From: a virus
DNA: 49,315 nucleotides
Strand: one strand, 5' to 3'
IMG/VR virus record: IMGVR_UViG_3300048930_000661
Location: 1-49,315 of that record
The notes below the pieces were generated by a model. The model searched no databases, was not told where the DNA came from, and worked only from the letters and a program-made list of their open reading frames with translations. Shown here one piece after another: positions 48,332 to 49,315 of this stretch; the first letter of the stretch is position 1; each line of letters starts with the position of its first letter. A program made the position numbers and the translations under genes.

Positions 48332-49315
48332 TCAGGGGCTCCCAGTGATCAGCACGACTTGCCCGGCGGGCGACACCCACAGGCAATCGACCTCTGGCTG
48401 GGTTGCGTCATGGCGGACGACTAGCTGCTGCGGGTTCTCGGTGAGCAGCCTCCCGCCGACCCGCGGCATCCCCACAAGCACGAGGTCTGCGATTGGAGCT
48501 GGGTCATACCCATACAGCCTCCACGCTCCACCCTCGGGATTGACGAAATCAAAACCCAATCCGCTCATCACCAACTTGTCAGCACCGTACGCGCGGAAGT
48601 GGATTGATTCGTGCGTCGAAAACTCATTGCCCACCTTGACCCCAGAGAGGCATGTGTCTCCCAGAGAAACAATGTCGGCAACTGTGGCAAGCGTTCCGGA
48701 TTTCGCTGGCAGCTCGACCGCGAAACTGTCCTCTGGGTCGAGGATTGAGAGATCAGGCGCGGCCAGACGAAGGGAGCGGGAACCGTCCGGCGATACCGTC
48801 TTGAAAACAAGTTCCGTACCGCCCAATAGCGCAACGCTTCCATCCGTTGGCACCCCAGCATCGTCAAACGACACCGCCCCCACGGTCAGATATTCGCTGC
48901 TGCTCCGGGAGTAGACCGAATAGGTGCTTCCGTCTACGTACTCCGTCGCCACCGACACCTCAACGCCGTAAGCGTTGGAGACGACTTGATGCGTGTAGTA
49001 GTAGCCGTCCTCCTCGACCACAACAACGTGCTGCAACGACGAATTATCGGCCACCACACGCGACGTACCGATCGGCGGGTCACCCAGGTCGCCGCTGCTG
49101 GTAATGACGATCTCGGCGAACGCCACCGGGTCGGCAACGGCATGCCCGCCGGTGATCGCCGGCGCCGGCAAGGCACCGACATCGTCGGCACCCAGAACCG
49201 CTAGACCCTGTTTCCCGTTGACGCTGGTGACTAGGTTGGTCGCGGGATCGCCGGCGGGGCCGGTCGCACCCACATCGCCCGTGTCGCCCTTCACGCCCTG
49301 CGGGCCTTGTGCACC
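48332..49315 (-). CDS. Collagen-like tail fibre, C-terminal part (continues at base 489-1)
   Basis: The frame is open to the contig end and continues, through the circular overlap, into the N-terminal part at 489-1. After the Gly-x-y shaft it reads TNLVTSVNGKQGLAVLGADDV, a motif frequent at the start of phage fibre heads. About 270 residues of beta-rich sequence with many Tyr/Ser (YYYTHQVVS, YSVYSRSSSEYLTVGA) follow, a probable receptor-binding tip. A GTG at 49294 is merely a Val codon in the repeat. Full length is about 446 residues. Confidence 0.8.
   Translation of the reverse strand, partial: GAQGPQGVKGDTGDVGATGPAGDPATNLVTSVNGKQGLAVLGADDVGALPAPAITGGHAVADPVAFAEIVITSSGDLGDPPIGTSRVVADNSSLQHVVVVEEDGYYYTHQVVSNAYGVEVSVATEYVDGSTYSVYSRSSSEYLTVGAVSFDDAGVPTDGSVALLGGTELVFKTVSPDGSRSLRLAAPDLSILDPEDSFAVELPAKSGTLATVADIVSLGDTCLSGVKVGNEFSTHESIHFRAYGADKLVMSGLGFDFVNPEGGAWRLYGYDPAPIADLVLVGMPRVGGRLLTENPQQLVVRHDATQPEVDCLWVSPAGQVVLITGSP
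49184..49315. repeat. Terminal redundancy with bases 1-132
   Basis: Bases 49184-49315 match 1-132 with one difference (C at 127, T at 49310). The first 126 positions are identical. This shows the contig is circular or circularly permuted, and that its ends diverge inside the collagen repeat. Confidence 0.95.

Noticed and set aside
1-49315. tRNA genes and CRISPR arrays
   Set aside because: No cloverleaf-like sequence or regularly spaced direct repeats with unique spacers were noticed; a tRNA-model scan could not be run.

Overview
The window is the essentially complete genome of a temperate, lambda-like siphovirus (or excised prophage) from a GC-rich (about two thirds G+C) proteobacterium. A Xanthomonadaceae-type host is plausible from gene content, but this is inference. 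The first 132 bases recur at the last 132 with one mismatch, so the contig closes into a circle of about 49.18 kb. The collagen-repeat tail-fibre gene crosses the junction. No tRNA, rRNA or CRISPR array was seen.

Layout: nearly all of 1-21.2 kb and 32.9-49.3 kb is on the minus strand. Read in transcription order it gives: Cro-like and CII-like regulators and small early genes (21.2-19.6 kb); a TOPRIM/superfamily-3 primase-helicase (19.6-17.2 kb); a 339-base GC-rich repeat element; small terminase, a ParB-domain protein, a radical SAM enzyme, lambda gpA-type large terminase and an antiterminator-like protein (16.9-11.5 kb); a candidate promoter; a block of RadC, SprT and unknown genes (11.4-8.1 kb); head genes gpW, portal, protease/scaffold, gpD and capsid (8.0-3.4 kb); a lysis cassette (3.3-0.8 kb); then, across the circle, fibre, head-tail joining, tail terminator, tube, tape measure and tail tip (49.3-33.3 kb). 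There is no sheath gene, so the tail is presumably long and non-contractile.

The plus strand carries the CI-type S24 repressor (21.3-22.0 kb), with three TTAGG-N5-CCTAA operators at its front edge and two more over a strong promoter at 22.66 kb. That promoter starts a rightward operon of small early genes ending in a diversity-generating retroelement (DGR, 26.5-29.1 kb): two DUF1566-fold target proteins, Avd, the template repeat (TR) and a reverse transcriptase. All 22 TR-to-VR substitutions (10 in VR1, 12 in VR2) fall on TR adenines, so mutagenic homing has occurred. The RT reading frame nevertheless lacks the block holding the GxPxG and YxDD catalytic motifs through an in-frame deletion, so this copy should be dead unless helped in trans.

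Directly downstream (29.52-30.99 kb) lies a row of integron gene cassettes with three full attC sites and one truncated one, and no integron integrase. They encode a DUF7220-type protein, a Dam-like methyltransferase and two small proteins. A large serine integrase with a dyad-symmetric candidate attP follows (31.2-32.9 kb). The DGR and the cassette array form an accessory island next to the attachment site and are the most remarkable part of the window.
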